Source of the DNA: Beverwykella pulmonaria | Taxonomy: Eukaryota > Ascomycota > Dothideomycetes > Pleosporales > Melanommataceae | DNA length: 64,000 nucleotides | Assembly: GCA_001599595.1 (NCBI GenBank) | Contig: BCHH01000009.1 | Span: 422,099-486,098, forward strand | Direction: 5' to 3' | Shown: piece by piece, positions 1-11,234 of the stretch | Numbering within the stretch: position 1 is the first letter of the stretch | How the letters are laid out: each line of letters opens with the position of its first letter | Translations under genes and position numbers: made by a program | Notes under the pieces: generated by a model | What the model was told of the DNA's origin: nothing | Database searches by the model: none | Seen by the model: the letters and a program-made list of their open reading frames with translations, nothing else

Positions 1-263
1 TCGCTCTCCGCAAGCAAGGCCTCCAGTCAGGAATCCAGTGTTCGACCATCCTATCGTCTGCTCGTTTCGCATATGCCAATACACCCGACAACGACTCGAA
101 ACTACGAGCACACTACCTCGCACTCATCATCCGAGCTCGACACACCTTCAAGCGCAGTGGCACGATGCAGAATGAGATGGAGAACGGTGGCAAACTGTTC
201 TTTGATTTATTCGTCGCTATGGTCAACCACATGGACGACTTGTCTTCCAAGACACCTCGTTAG
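1..263 (+). CDS. C-terminal end of a BTB/POZ-type fungal protein (5' end outside window)
   Basis: An open frame read from base 3 runs to TAG at 261-263 and gives 86 residues. It includes LRAHYLALIIRARHTFKRSG and GGKLFFDLFVAMVNHMDD, a tail I associate with fungal BTB/POZ domain proteins of unknown substrate; such proteins often act as adaptors. The BTB fold itself would lie upstream of the window, so the family call rests on tail similarity only. Two other frames are open over part of this stretch but give basic or low-complexity peptides. Good confidence that it is coding, moderate for the family. Confidence 0.65.
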   Translation, partial: ALRKQGLQSGIQCSTILSSARFAYANTPDNDSKLRAHYLALIIRARHTFKRSGTMQNEMENGGKLFFDLFVAMVNHMDDLSSKTPR

Positions 264-2222
264 GTCGTTGTCATCGCCACTCAACCGTATGGCTCGACGC
301 TCCGTATCGACTTAACTTCGCCTCGTCTCTCTACTGCTGTCCACCGCCCTCCTCTTCGTTCGGACACTTCGTACGTCAAAAAAGCCTCGCGCTGTGTCCA
401 CGTGCTCCTTTCTTCTCTCCTGTCGCTCTGACTCACACTTTCTGCCACCCAACGATTCGTCATATTCCATCTCGCGCCGATCCGCCCCTCCGCCTCAACA
501 CCGAACACTTGTCAATCTTACCTCCATTTTACGCCCCTATCGCAGTACACAACACATTGACAGACGCTTACTATTCTTGTATAATAAAATTCCCTCGATC
601 AGCCCCACGGCTACGGCGCCCATGCATCGAGGCACTCCGCAATCAACTTATTTCACTTCGGCGTTCCTGCTTTCTTCACGGCGTACCGGTTCAGAGATAC
701 CATTTTTACCCTACCATATCATATCATACCCGACCTCCCATTCAGGCGCTCATTTGCCAACTCGTTGTACTATACTTATCTCGTCATCTTTATTGCTGCT
801 GTTCGAGTTATCATGAGTGTGTTTTTACATTTCCTTCTATTCGCCCAGTTCTCATCTGCGATCTGTATTTGGCCCTAAAATTGCAAAGAAAGATTGGCCC
901 TTGCTGGCGTTTTGTATCTCTTATCCCATCGAGCGTTCTACGAGTGTGTTTCACTGTTTATCTCTCTATAAGATAAAAACCTCAAAATCCAAAGCATACG
1001 TGGCCATGTCACGGCAGCGTCTGAGCTGTTTTCTCATCTTTTTTATCTGCATCTCTAGTTTAATGACGGCCAGACACAAGCATGTTTGCCATTTCATCAC
1101 TTTATTTCTGCGGGTCAGAGCAGCGGGATTGGGAGGCCCCTCAAATTGTATGACTGCAAGCCAAGTCTGAGAGACGGTGGACTAGGGCTTTTGTTGGATG
1201 ATGTCGCCAATATAATTACCATGATAAATCAGATATATCCCGAACGGGAGTCATATCACACTTTTCTTATTACTGCTGTAACTCCTTGAAAGTGTGACTG
1301 CTGCGTACCACCCTTACTATCATGCAAACCACAGAGTCGGACCCGAAAAGCAACGATCAACATCCACTTATACGCACTGCACACGGCACTATGCCAGAGA
1401 CGTTGGGATTAGCATTCGCGCTATACCCGCCATCGACAGGGGTGCGCTGTATTCGCGGGATGAGTGTCTTCGCCTGCTCGTAGCAGGGTCTCACTTCGGG
1501 CGTTGGGGACTAGTTGGGTCGAGTCGAATCACGGGCACGGTGGCTGGAAAAGGAATGCTATTCTAGCCGGACAGTCACGGTAACCATCCAGGACGTAATC
1601 ACAGCCCGTTGGAGGCCTCTGTGACTCACTGCACAACTCGACGCTCGACGACACCCAAGACATACAGTGCTGACCTCCTTGCGCAGACAAGGGCGCAAGA
1701 CAAAGAAAAGAAGGAACCATGGAATGAAATGCAATGCAGCTGCGGCAGATCTAAAATAGCGTGCAAGAGAAGAAAGGAGGACTTGCTCCGGTGTGCGAAA
1801 CGAGTAGAGTGGGGTACGTAGATTAGACTTGGGCTGAACCCCGACGCGATATCAGCTGATAGGGCGAGGACGTGGATTGGTGTCCGTGCACGCGGGACCG
1901 GCCAATGCAGAAGGAACGAGGGGTGGCGAGGTTGGCTTACTGAGGAATTTGGCGTCGCAATGGTGTGACGAACATAATTACACAAGTCATACAATGCAAT
2001 GTTTGAAATGAGGACTGTTGAATGGTTGAGTATATTGAGGCTTGCCATCGCTATTGCTGCTGTCTGCCGTTCGAAGCGAGTGCATTTGTATGCATGTAGC
2101 ATGTAGCGGAGGACTACAATTATCTTTATGCACGCGCTGACGGTACTGGTAGCATTGGCTAATGTTGAGGCCCGGTCTCGCGGGAAAGTCGTGGTGCAGT
2201 AGGGTGGTGCGCACTTTAGGCA
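264..2222. other. intergenic, 3' flanks of two convergent genes
   Basis: About 2 kb between the stop of the BTB-type gene (+) and the stop of CSN12 (-). Several open frames of 60-160 codons occur on both strands, but they overlap one another, lack conserved motifs and show no splice-linked continuation. I see no tRNA, rRNA or repeat. It probably holds the two 3' UTRs. Confidence 0.5.
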
Positions 2223-4037
2223 TCAAACCCCTGTTCCAGGGAACGCGCCCTTCTTATTTAACACCACCATACCATGGTCTCGCGAAATATAGCCCTTCAT
2301 GAGACCCTGCAACGATTGTTAGTGAGTGGGTTGCACAGCTCGACTACTATGTAGGTGGCAAAGCTGCCTAAACCAAGAGAAATCGCCTCGTACAAGGCAA
2401 CACTAGGCAATCAACCCAACAAGACATTCGGGAAAAATGGTGAAGATGGTGGAGGGTGGGTTAGGGTTCCAAGCGGCAACAACTCATAAGCGCTAGAGGC
2501 TGATCACATACCTTGTATATCATGTTGGCTAACAAGCACTCGACTTCATCGTCGTCCAAGACCTGGCCGCTGCCCTCTCCACGCACACCCATTCTTAGTG
2601 CGACGGCAAAATTTGCGATGGGTAGCCTAGTTTTTCTCATCCGATCTTTTGCGGCCTGGCCCTCCTTCAAATCCTCATAGCCTGCTGCAAGGAAGACTCT
2701 CCGCAAAAGGTTGCGCAAGGCGATATCGCGGCCCCGTTCTAGTGTTAGGTAGATACGGCGCTTGACGAATTCTGGTTCACTAGCCAGAAGGGCGTTGTCG
2801 AACCCAGAGAGATCGCCCGTCTTGATGCAGGCGACAAGTGGACCAAAGATGCTCTGGAGACGGGGGAAAGCTGCGAGAAGAGTTGGGCTTGGAATATTGT
2901 GCTTTGTGATTAGACGACATGGTATTAGGTATGTTAGAATGAGTCTGTTCTAATATTAGTGAGGCTGCCGAGTAGGATGGTAGGCTGAAGCATTACTCTT
3001 GATTCTTAGTGGACTCCGGAAAGCAATGGTCCCATGCCTCTGTTAAGTGCCGTTCAGCCTGTTCGACCGTTAGAAGGTAGCAGTGGACGTTTGGCAATGT
3101 GGAGACTGACATTCGCATAATCTTCCTGCAGGAAGGCGAGAATTCCAACGTAGTACTTGTATGTTACGCGATGTGCCTGTGGATACAGATCAAACATTGG
3201 GAGATCGACTTGTGCCTCGATGGATCTGACTACGTTCTTCGAGAGGCTAATTGCTTTGAGCTATGTAAGAGTGAGACTGAATATCCACAGAAATGCATGT
3301 GGCGGAGTCTATTACCTTGAAGTAGGTCTTGAACAAGAGATTGGCCATGCAATAGACACCCCATTTCCGAGACTCGGTGATATCGGGATTTCTACACTCG
3401 AGTCAGTGCTGCAAGCAGACTGGTTGATAGAATGAATCTCGGCAGACCTATCACCTAAGCATAGAGCAAACATCCTATTGAAGACACGTGCCGCTTCTTC
3501 AAGCTTGCTGTTCTTCGCAACCCCAGTGAGGACGTCGTCTTGTAGACCTGTGCTAAAGGTCACAGCGGGCTCGGCCTTCGCTAGCTGTGCATCCGCCTTC
3601 ATAGCAAACACTCTCAGATGATTGCCCACAGCGTACATGCACATGACCGTCCAAGGCGGGAGAGCGCCATTTGAGATGTATTTGATGATGCCGTTAGCCA
3701 CCTCTTTCCAAGCATCATATACGGCAACCAATTGTCCATCTCTAAGCTGCCCGAGGTTTCTGGCTTCCTCTGCTCTTAGAATCTCTCCCACAGCCTTCCA
3801 AAAGCTCACGAATATCTCAGTCCACGCGCTGCTCTCCTTGGGCGGGAGTTTGCTCGTCTGACTGTATTTCAAGGCATAGCGAATATCCCCCTCGACCTGG
3901 TGTTCATTCGAGGCACGGTAGAAGTCATAAAGACGACCAGGGTTATCGTGAGGTGGAATGGGGCTCAAAACGTCGGTAACGCGCCATGCCTGTCCTGAGG
4001 CATGGGCATCGTGGAATGGTTGGAGTGCTGCTTGCAT
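2223..4037 (-). CDS. CSN12: CSN12-like PCI-domain protein (COP9 signalosome subunit 12 / Thp3-Csn12 family)
   Basis: Six exons: 4037-3448, 3391-3316, 3260-3111, 3058-2997, 2944-2512 and 2306-2223 join to 464 residues, the usual family length. Landmarks are [10 protein letters not shown] near residue 35, [29 protein letters not shown] and the C-terminal [20 protein letters not shown], which together identify the Csn12 family and its C-terminal PCI/winged-helix domain. In yeast Csn12 works with Thp3 and Sem1 in mRNA transcription and splicing; that role is known for the family, not seen here. The first donor (GTCTGC) is weak but restores the expected Asp-Arg-Asn-Pro junction; a stronger GTGATA six bases upstream is the alternative. 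The start is the first ATG, directly after an in-frame TGA. Divergent from the L20 gene. Confidence 0.9.
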
Positions 4038-4413
4038 TGTTCAATTGAGAATCGGGAGCGGTTGGTACAAGCTGAGCGATTCCGGAGAGATATCGGAGAC
4101 TGGCAGCAACTGCGCGGAGAATCTTCAGGTGTTGGCCATCTTGGCGACCTTGGAACAAATTCAACTGTTGTTCAAGGCGGAGGTTGAGTGGTGAGGGAAG
4201 TTCGATGTTTGTGTTGTTTGGATATATTGTACTAGTTCCAAAGGGGCTAGGCGCTTGGCGAGCGCACAATCGCGAAATCGACAACCGATTTTCGCACCTC
4301 GCTGACTTCCGCCCAAATACAACGACAACACAGGCCGCAAACACGACGCAGCAAGAAAAGTGAGTTATGTTCTGTATATACACTCATTGACATTGATACT
4401 AACCTGCCTGCAG
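4038..4413. promoter_or_regulatory. divergent promoter region of CSN12 and the L20 gene
   Basis: 376 nt separate the two start codons. The L20 side appears to include a 5' UTR with its own intron. I could not assign a specific transcription-factor site. Confidence 0.5.
4360..4413 (+). other. predicted 5' UTR intron of the L20 gene
   Basis: The donor GTGAGT begins at 4360, a perfect TACTAAC branch point lies at 4397-4403, and the acceptor CAG at 4411-4413 directly precedes the ATG. No ATG lies in the stretch just upstream, so the start codon must come from the four bases between this intron and the next. Confidence 0.6.
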
Positions 4414-5440
4414 ATGGGTAAGCTTTGATTCTCTTACTCTCCCGTGAGCCGTCCAGCAATTGCAGTCCGAATATTCGAAAATTCAGCTTCCACTGAGCCT
4501 CGCACATGCAAGAAGGCAAACCGCACTCGGTCACTTGAATACACGAGAAGGATATCATTATCGCATTTGGAATATGAATGATATGGAGGCGGCCGCTGAC
4601 ATATCTGGGTGCGCGTTGGCAGTTGGAAAAGAGGCGGGCAATCGAGGATGCGGCTATGGAGTACGACGACGACGACGACAGAACCGGAACACATATCAAA
4701 GATACACTGGCTCCTAAATATTCTGACCGCGATTGCTGGGCTTGAGTTGAGAACTTGTAGCGAAGCTATACTGACCCAGAATACCAGGTCGTCTTCAGGA
4801 ATACCAGGTCATCGGGCGCCACCTGCCTTCCGAGGCCAACCCTACTCCCAAGCTCTACCGCATGCGCATCTTTGCCCCCAACGATGTTGTTGCCAAATCA
4901 AGGTTCTGGTACTTCCTCGGCAAGCTGCGAAAGATCAAGAAGGCCAACGGAGAGATCATCTCCCTGAACCAGGTGCGTAGAGGCAGATATGATACATAGT
5001 CATACCACAAGAGTCGAATATGTGTAGCTGAGACTAAATCTCGGCCCTAGATATTTGAGAAGCGCCCCCAGAAGGTCAAGAACTTCGGTATCTGGATCCG
5101 CTACGATTCGCGCTCCGGCACCCACAACATGTACAAGGAATACCGTGAGCTGTCCCGAACCGATGCCGTCGACAGCCTCTACCAGGATATGGCTGCCCGT
5201 CACCGATCCAGATTCAGGTCCATTCACGTATGCGCTCCGATATCCTTTCCTGTCATCAATATCTAACCATGTTTTGTATAGATCCTTAAGGTCGTCGAGC
5301 TCGAGAAGGCTGATGACATTCGCCGCCCATACCTCAAGCAGCTCCTCACCAAGGACCTCAAGTTCCCGCTCCCCCACCGTGTCCCCAAGAAGAGCGGAAG
5401 GAAGATCTATGCCGCCCACCGACCCTCAACTTTCTTCTAA
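4414..5440 (+). CDS. RPL20: 60S ribosomal protein L20 (eL20, formerly L18a)
   Basis: Exons 4414-4417, 4788-4972, 5051-5227 and 5282-5440 join to 174 residues, the exact family length. It starts [15 protein letters not shown] and contains [34 protein letters not shown] and the C-terminal [17 protein letters not shown], all diagnostic of eL20. The protein is a structural component of the large cytosolic ribosomal subunit. The first coding exon is only ATGG and is followed by GTAAGC; the 370-nt first coding intron is by far the longest in the gene. Ribosomal protein introns can host snoRNAs, but I found no convincing C/D boxes here. Confidence 0.97.
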
Positions 5441-5788
5441 GTGTCTTTTGCTTCTGCGGAGTGGTATCTGGGTGGCTTGGGATGAATTGGCATTCCGGGG
5501 CTATTATGCATGGCTTCAAAAACGAAGTATACTAGGAGTCAATCAAAATCCCTGAAATCAATGCAGAACTGTGGTGGTTGTGGAGTGAAGTGATACGACC
5601 AATTACTCGGTGCCGAGGTACGCTCTACGTGCAAGGGTTCTTGTACTCAATACAAACTACATTCCAAAAGGGATGTTCTAGGGCTTCACACAGATCAACA
5701 CAAGAGCTTATGGAAACTACTCCATACAGGTTGGGGTTTGATTTATATTTGACAAGATGCCGTATGAAGCGACTACACTAACCAGCAC
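5441..5788. other. intergenic between convergent stops
   Basis: 348 nt of 3' flank between the L20 gene (+) and the enoyl-CoA hydratase/isomerase gene (-). Nothing further seen. Confidence 0.5.
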
Positions 5789-6847
5789 TTAGATCTTGGG
5801 CTTTCCAGACGGATCCGCCTTTGCTCGTCCCACCACATCGATAGGCATCCACCACGGATACGCCGAGACCTGTGTGTTCTCCATCGTCCCCGTGAACTTG
5901 GCGGGCCTCTTCTGCATAAAAGACTGCACGCCCTCCTTGTTATCCCTAATCCCATCTCCAAGTCAGCACCAACTTCTCTAACTGGGGGAGAGGAGGATAG
6001 GATGTGAAACTTACGCAGACTGAAACAACTCGTACAAAATTCTACTATCCAGCAAATGCGTCCCCTCGGCACTCCCCGTATCCCTATACATTAACTCCTT
6101 CATCAGATACGTAGCGACACCACTCGTATTCTTGACCACGTCAAGCGCGATCTCGATAGCCTTGGGTAGCACATCCTCGGGTCTGTCCACAGTATGCGCG
6201 AACAAGCCGCTCCACACATCATCCTTCGCCAGATAAGTACTTCCTGTAGTGATAACCGTCATGGCGCGGGAATGCCCAATGAGTCGGGGGAGGAAGTAGG
6301 ACGAGCACGCCTCCATGACGAGCCCGCGGCGCGCAAAGACAAAGCCGATTTTGGCGCCCGAATACGCGATCCGGATGTTCATGGGCAGCGTCATTGTTAT
6401 GCCTATGCCGACGGCGGAGCCTTGCAGCGCGCCGATGGTGGGCTTGCGGCAGTGGTGGATGGCGAGGGTTACGCGACCGCCTCTGTATATTCAATTAACC
6501 CAATCCCAATCCCAATCTTTTGCAGAAGAAAGGACGTACCCATCCCGATGCTCATTCACAGGTTCGAGCCCGCCCTTAAACCCCTGCACTAAATCTGCCC
6601 CGGCACAGAAGATCTTGCCCGTCCCTGTAACAACAATGCACTTCACCCTGTCGTCGACATCGAACATACCATATGCCTGCTCTAGCTCCAGCATCATGGT
6701 GTTGGTGAATGCATTGTACGCATTCGGTCGGTAGAGGGTCAGGACGATGATGGACGGGTCCTCTTTGGCGTGCGCGGTCTTGATCTGCGTCCATGGGAGT
6801 GTATCATAGGAAGTCGGGAGCGCGATGGGGGCGTGGGGCTGCGGCAT
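5789..6847 (-). CDS. enoyl-CoA hydratase/isomerase family protein
   Basis: Exons 6847-6540, 6482-6015 and 5945-5789 join to 310 residues. The crotonase fold is shown by GKIFCAGADL (first oxyanion-hole segment), then LQGSAVGIGITMTLP (second oxyanion-hole segment), then RRGLVMEACSSYFLPRLIG with the conserved Glu. Members hydrate or isomerise enoyl-CoA esters in fatty-acid beta-oxidation. The C terminus GKPKI resembles, but does not match, a type 1 peroxisomal signal (S/A/P-K/R-L), so peroxisomal location is uncertain. It lies on the same strand as RRP7, 654 nt downstream of it. Hydratase versus delta3-delta2 isomerase cannot be settled from sequence alone. Confidence 0.9.
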
Positions 6848-7501
6848 TGTGAATGTATGAAGAAGGATGTTGTGGCGTTGGGGGCTGAGCCGTTGTTTGA
6901 GACGGAACTCGATCTAGAATTTCTGAAGTGTGAGTGCTTGAGTGTTAGCAATACATCAAGAAGCTCTGAATATCAATGGTAAGTCAATTGCCCTAGTGCT
7001 GCTCAGACACCCCCGAGTATGCGGAGAAGGAAGAGTAATCTGGGGAAGGCCGAGGTTGGAGCTTTGGGGACTGACATGCCGGCTTGGCGGGTCGCTGGCT
7101 GGTGATTGGGTGCCGAGTCGAGGTGTGCGACTCTTTGGTAACGAACGTGGGAACTTGGTAATTCGCGATAGGATTATCTCACATTTACCGGGCTGTTGAC
7201 CTTAGATAGAGTTAGGTTGGGTGAAGAGCTTTTGATAACAGACGTACTAATTGCATCCAAGACCACCTCATCATACTAAGATTTCATGAACTAAAACGGT
7301 GAAATCTTGAAGCTTGTATGCAAAATTCTGCGACGCTGTATATCCTGAAATAAAATGCATCCGCTCCCTAAAAAGGTGAAGATAGAACACGCACAGCTTC
7401 GAACGTTATGCTAAGCACTGTTATTTGTGTCTGTCCTATGTTTTACACCAGCCACTTTGTGGATCCATATGCCTGTGGTTTAACCTTTCCCACTAGCAAT
7501 A
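6848..7501. other. intergenic, promoter side of the enoyl-CoA gene
   Basis: 654 nt between RRP7 and the enoyl-CoA hydratase/isomerase gene, both on the minus strand. Only short overlapping frames; no motif I can name. Confidence 0.4.
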
Positions 7502-8569
7502 TCAAGTCTGCGGCCTCGTCTTCCCCTTCCTTGCCCTCATCTCCTCGACCCTCCTCCGATCGACCTCAAACTTCCTCCTCAGCTCGCCCTCCGCTTCCTT
7601 CCTCTTCTCCCTTGTTTGGAATCTGTAAAAGTCGTCCTTGACTCCATTCTTCTTCCTCCGCTCCTCAAGCTCCACTTTCTTCTTCTCCGCCTCCTCGAGG
7701 CGTGCAGGGCCTGTGCGTCCACCGCGGACAACGGTGATAAAGCCGTCTTCGTCGGGTACGGAGCGCTGTTTGGAGCGGAGCCGGTTGCGGGCTAGTTCTG
7801 CGCGGTTGAATTGTGTGAGGTAGGCGTTTATCGAGGTTTGAAGGGAGGATTTGGAGGGGTAGCGGAGGGTGTTGTGTGTAATGTAGCCTGTGACATTGTT
7901 AGCATTGGTTTAGAATATTCCTGGACATTCAAGCCCCTCAGGGCAGAGGAAAGCAGTGCACTCACGCTGAAGTCCCAACCCCTCGCCCTCCACCCACTTC
8001 ACCTCCCTCCCTTCTTTAACAGCTTTTTGCACCTCCTTCCATGCTCCCCTTGCACTCCTTTCATCCACAAAAACTACCACCGCCGTGCCCCCACTCGTTC
8101 TCAGCTCCGCCGGCCAGATCGGAGGTAATCTACTCTCTTTATCCTCGACTACGCCCTCGGCGACAATATCCTCATCCCTCTTCCTCTTCTTGCCTCTTGA
8201 ATCTCCCTGCGCTCTATTCACATCTCTCCACCTCTTCACACCAGCAACGGCGGGAACCGCACTATCGAACTCCACACGTTCGACCCTCGACCCGCGTAGC
8301 TGCTCGGCGAACAGCGTGCGGATATTCGATTCTTGCGCATCGATCGGCACATTCGCAAGGAATAGGCTGCGGTCATCGGAGGCGGTAGGTTGGCTTGGCG
8401 CATGCGGTTTGATATATAGGTAGTGTTTCGCTGTCGCGAAAATTTCGGGGACACTAGAGGCGGAGGGAAGGGTGAGTGGCAGGATGGTGAAGTCGGAGAC
8501 GGTTATGGGCGTGGAAGCTGAAGTTGATTTTAAAGATCGTGAGATCTTGGAAGATTTTGAGGACGGCAT
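7502..8569 (-). CDS. RRP7: ribosomal RNA-processing protein 7
   Basis: Exons 8569-7966 and 7887-7502 join to 329 residues. The N-terminal half has the RRM-like pattern RSLFLANVPIDAQESNIRTL, followed by a basic GKKRKRDED stretch that may be a nuclear signal and the linker GGTAVVVFVDERSARGAW. The C-terminal half has YITHNTLRYPS, then DGFITVVRGGRTGPARLEEA and KDDFYRFQTREKRKEAE, the hallmark of the Rrp7 C-terminal domain. Rrp7 is a nucleolar factor of the UTP-C/CURI modules required for 18S rRNA processing and small-subunit assembly. The ATG chosen gives MPSSKSSK; the frame is open about 150 bases further upstream but that peptide looks like 5' UTR. Confidence 0.92.
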
Positions 8570-9054
8570 TGTTGTAGGTAGTGTTGTGTGAATATCGAAT
8601 TCGAGGTGGGATGGTTTTCGGATTTGGAGAAATTTCGGCCGGGGTGGCACAGACGCACCCAACCTTGCAAGCTCAGCATCGAAGAGCAAGCAGGCCCAAG
8701 ACAACGAGAGTGCTAGCATTCAAAGGCTTTCCGTACTACCGTCTCTATTATACTGAATGCTATATTTCTAAAAATACTAGTTTCGCGTCATGGATGTAAA
8801 TCAAATCGCTCATTCCAACGTCCATCGTAGGGTCAAACAAATGGCTTCATCAGCAGCAGTAAAGAAAGCCATACCCACTCAAAATCACTCATACACGCAT
8901 GGAAACCAAAGAACCGAAGCCTGTCTACGTATGAACAATCCCATTACCCAGCTGCAGCTTCCACAATACTCCGTACAAGTCGACCGTCCAACCCGTGATT
9001 CATAATTTTGTGGCAAAGAGTAACCGCCCTGGATCGACTCCAAAGCATTGGTTC
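8570..9054. other. intergenic between RRP7 5' side and the SYLF gene 3' side
   Basis: 485 nt holding the RRP7 promoter and the 3' flank of the SYLF-domain gene. No other feature recognised. Confidence 0.4.
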
Positions 9055-11234
9055 TCAATTGAAACCTCCTGGAACATGCTTGATCGGCGATTCTGGCCTT
9101 GAGATTATGTCCTCTTTCTTCTCCGACTCGTTGCTCTCAAATTTTGGCTGAAGCGTGTTGCCGACACGCTCAAGACCCTCGGTGGATGAAATGCTGTGCT
9201 GGGATGAGGCAGAAGAAACGTCGTTCTTGAGCGACGGCGTGGGAGGTGGGCTTTGTCCATTGGAGACCATGGGCGATTGTCCGGCGCCCATATCGCGTGT
9301 TGAGCTTTCGTTTGCGAGGTTAGGGTTGACGGAGAGCGGCCTGCTGCGGAAGGGGCTCCGTGGAGGGAGCTTTGGAGGGATTGCCTTTGGAACCGTTACC
9401 ATCCGTGCCCGAGTAATCACCTGGGGAGCTGTTGCTTGATGTATTTCCTGAATAACAGCTTCTTCATCATCAGCATCGTCATCAGCATCGTCATCCGCAT
9501 CATCATCCGCATCGTCATCAGCGTCGTCATCAAAGTCTACGTCGTAGAAGCCTTTGGAGTCACTTGCCGAGCTTCTGGGCCTCGCGTCGTCGCTTGCGCT
9601 GTCTTTTCTTGCTTCTGGTAGAGAAATTGCCTCATCTATTCCCTTCTTTTCTGCGATTTGCGCAGGGTTGACTTCATCTGTGCTTGTGCTCTCCATAACT
9701 TGCATTGGCTTAGCCTCATCTGGGCTCTTCTTCTCTGAAACTTCTCCTTGGGGCTTCACTTCATCTATGCTCTTGGTCTCCGGTATTTCCGCCAGCTTAG
9801 GGCTCAGTTTGGGGCTGGTGTTCTGTTCAGGCCTGGGCGGCAATTGCGGCGGGACAAGGATAGGCAGGGGGGCATCGAAATCGGTCTGGGTACTCATGTC
9901 GACCATCTGGGAACTGCGCTCTATACTGCTGAACGTGCTTGACCGCCAGCTTGACCGTTTGCTCATGCTTCTGCCGTCTATGCTTGAGCGATCCATGCTC
10001 CTTCTAAAAGTTGTGTAAATGGGACTTGTTGGGCTCGGATTGAATTCGAATTGTGCGCTTGTTGGCCTTTTGTGAGTGCCAGCTTCTCGTATTTCCAGGC
10101 CAGCATTTTCCAGGGCCAAAACACCAAAAGGATCGGGGTCTTCTTTGGCGGGGATGCCGAAAGGCTTTTCTTCCGGGTGCTCTACCTCAAAATCGGCAGG
10201 CGGCGGTTCACTAGGCAATAGTGACTGGTCGATATCGATATCTCCCTGAGCGGATCGGATGGTTTCCAGGAGCCTTCTGGTCTCGAATGGCGGATGCCGC
10301 ACCTTCCCAGCGAGGATGTCTTTTACGCCAATGCGCTCTCCGTAGAAGCGCTCGTTTTCGTCGGTACGCTCGATGATGATGGTTCCGTCGATTTGGACTC
10401 CTGCATAGAATCCTCGCGACTTTAAATATGTGAAAACAGGAGCTTGTCGTTTGTGCACTTCGGTCTCCAGTACGCCACCGACGCCTACAGGACCCGCGAC
10501 TGCGCTGATCTCTCCGCCTAGAGTGCAACGTATAGCTGAGAATGCATCGAGGGCTTTTTGGGAGTTTATGACGACTACGCAATCGTAGATGTCTACCCCG
10601 ACGAGGAACCCGAGGCCTGCAGTATGCAGCATGATTCCACTTGGTGGCGACCATGTTCCGTCCTCCTTGCGGCCAACGAGTATGCCACTTCCGCCTGCAC
10701 CGGATACCCAGAGTCCTGTCCGCATTGTCGTGAAGATTGCCAACCCTTTTGCGTTCTTGATCACCTGTGGAGAATGTTAGCCTCACATTTCGTGACTGTC
10801 ATCTCCATGTCCTGCCATGTGACAGTCGCAGCCCTGCATGCTCAACGCGGCCGCTCAATCGCAAGCTACATCGCATAGTTTAGGAAGAGTGCATGGCAAC
10901 ATACTTCTGTGGGTATCCGTTTAAGCACTTTCTGCTTCGACCTGGGGCCATCAGAGCTCGCGCGGTCCTCTTCTTGGTAGAAGCCATCCTCTGTTGCATA
11001 ATTAGCGATATGCGACTGGCTTTATGGGACGTACGTACTGCAAAAGCTCTTCAGGATGCGCGCCGCCTTGTCGCTTTCTATGTCGAGCGTGGTGGGCCAG
11101 AAGGCCTCGGAGCCGAGCTTGTTGGACAGCTTGTTGACAGGCGCACCAAGCTTGTCCACCCATCCGTACACCTTATCGAACCCGACTTTAGAGCCGGACT
11201 TCGTCCTGGACCAAAGCGCAGCGGTTTGCACCAT
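9055..11234 (-). CDS. SYLF-domain (DUF500, Ysc84/Lsb4-like) actin- and lipid-binding protein
   Basis: Exons 11234-11039, 10990-10905 and 10764-9055 join to 663 residues. The N-terminal ~250 residues are a SYLF domain: DKLGAPVNKLSNKLGSEAFW, ESDKAARILKSF, AKGLAIFTTMRTGLWVSGAG and WSPPSGIMLHTAGLGFLVGV. In yeast the family (Ysc84/Lsb3) binds actin and the Las17/WASP machinery at endocytic sites. Unlike the yeast proteins there is no C-terminal SH3 domain; the remaining ~400 residues are disordered, rich in Ser, Pro and Glu, with a DDAD tandem repeat at residues ~502-528. The start at MVQTAALW fits the family; an in-frame ATG at 11300 would add 22 residues. Divergent from the Nup85-like gene. Confidence 0.9.
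9463..9532 (-). repeat. 12-nt tandem repeat coding for Asp-Asp-Asp-Ala/Asp units
   Basis: Near-perfect 12-base units (TCATCAGCATCG on the plus strand and variants) lie in the disordered tail of the SYLF protein and code for about five DDAD units. Such a coding minisatellite is expected to vary in length between isolates. Confidence 0.85.

Noticed and set aside
4418..4787. snoRNA inside the long L20 intron
   Set aside because: ATGATAT and several CTGA strings occur but no paired C/D boxes with terminal stem or H/ACA layout could be identified.
9436..10018. Plus-strand frames over the SYLF gene that look like hydrophobic membrane proteins
   Set aside because: They are shadows of the acidic DDAD repeat and Ser/Glu-rich tail read on the opposite strand.
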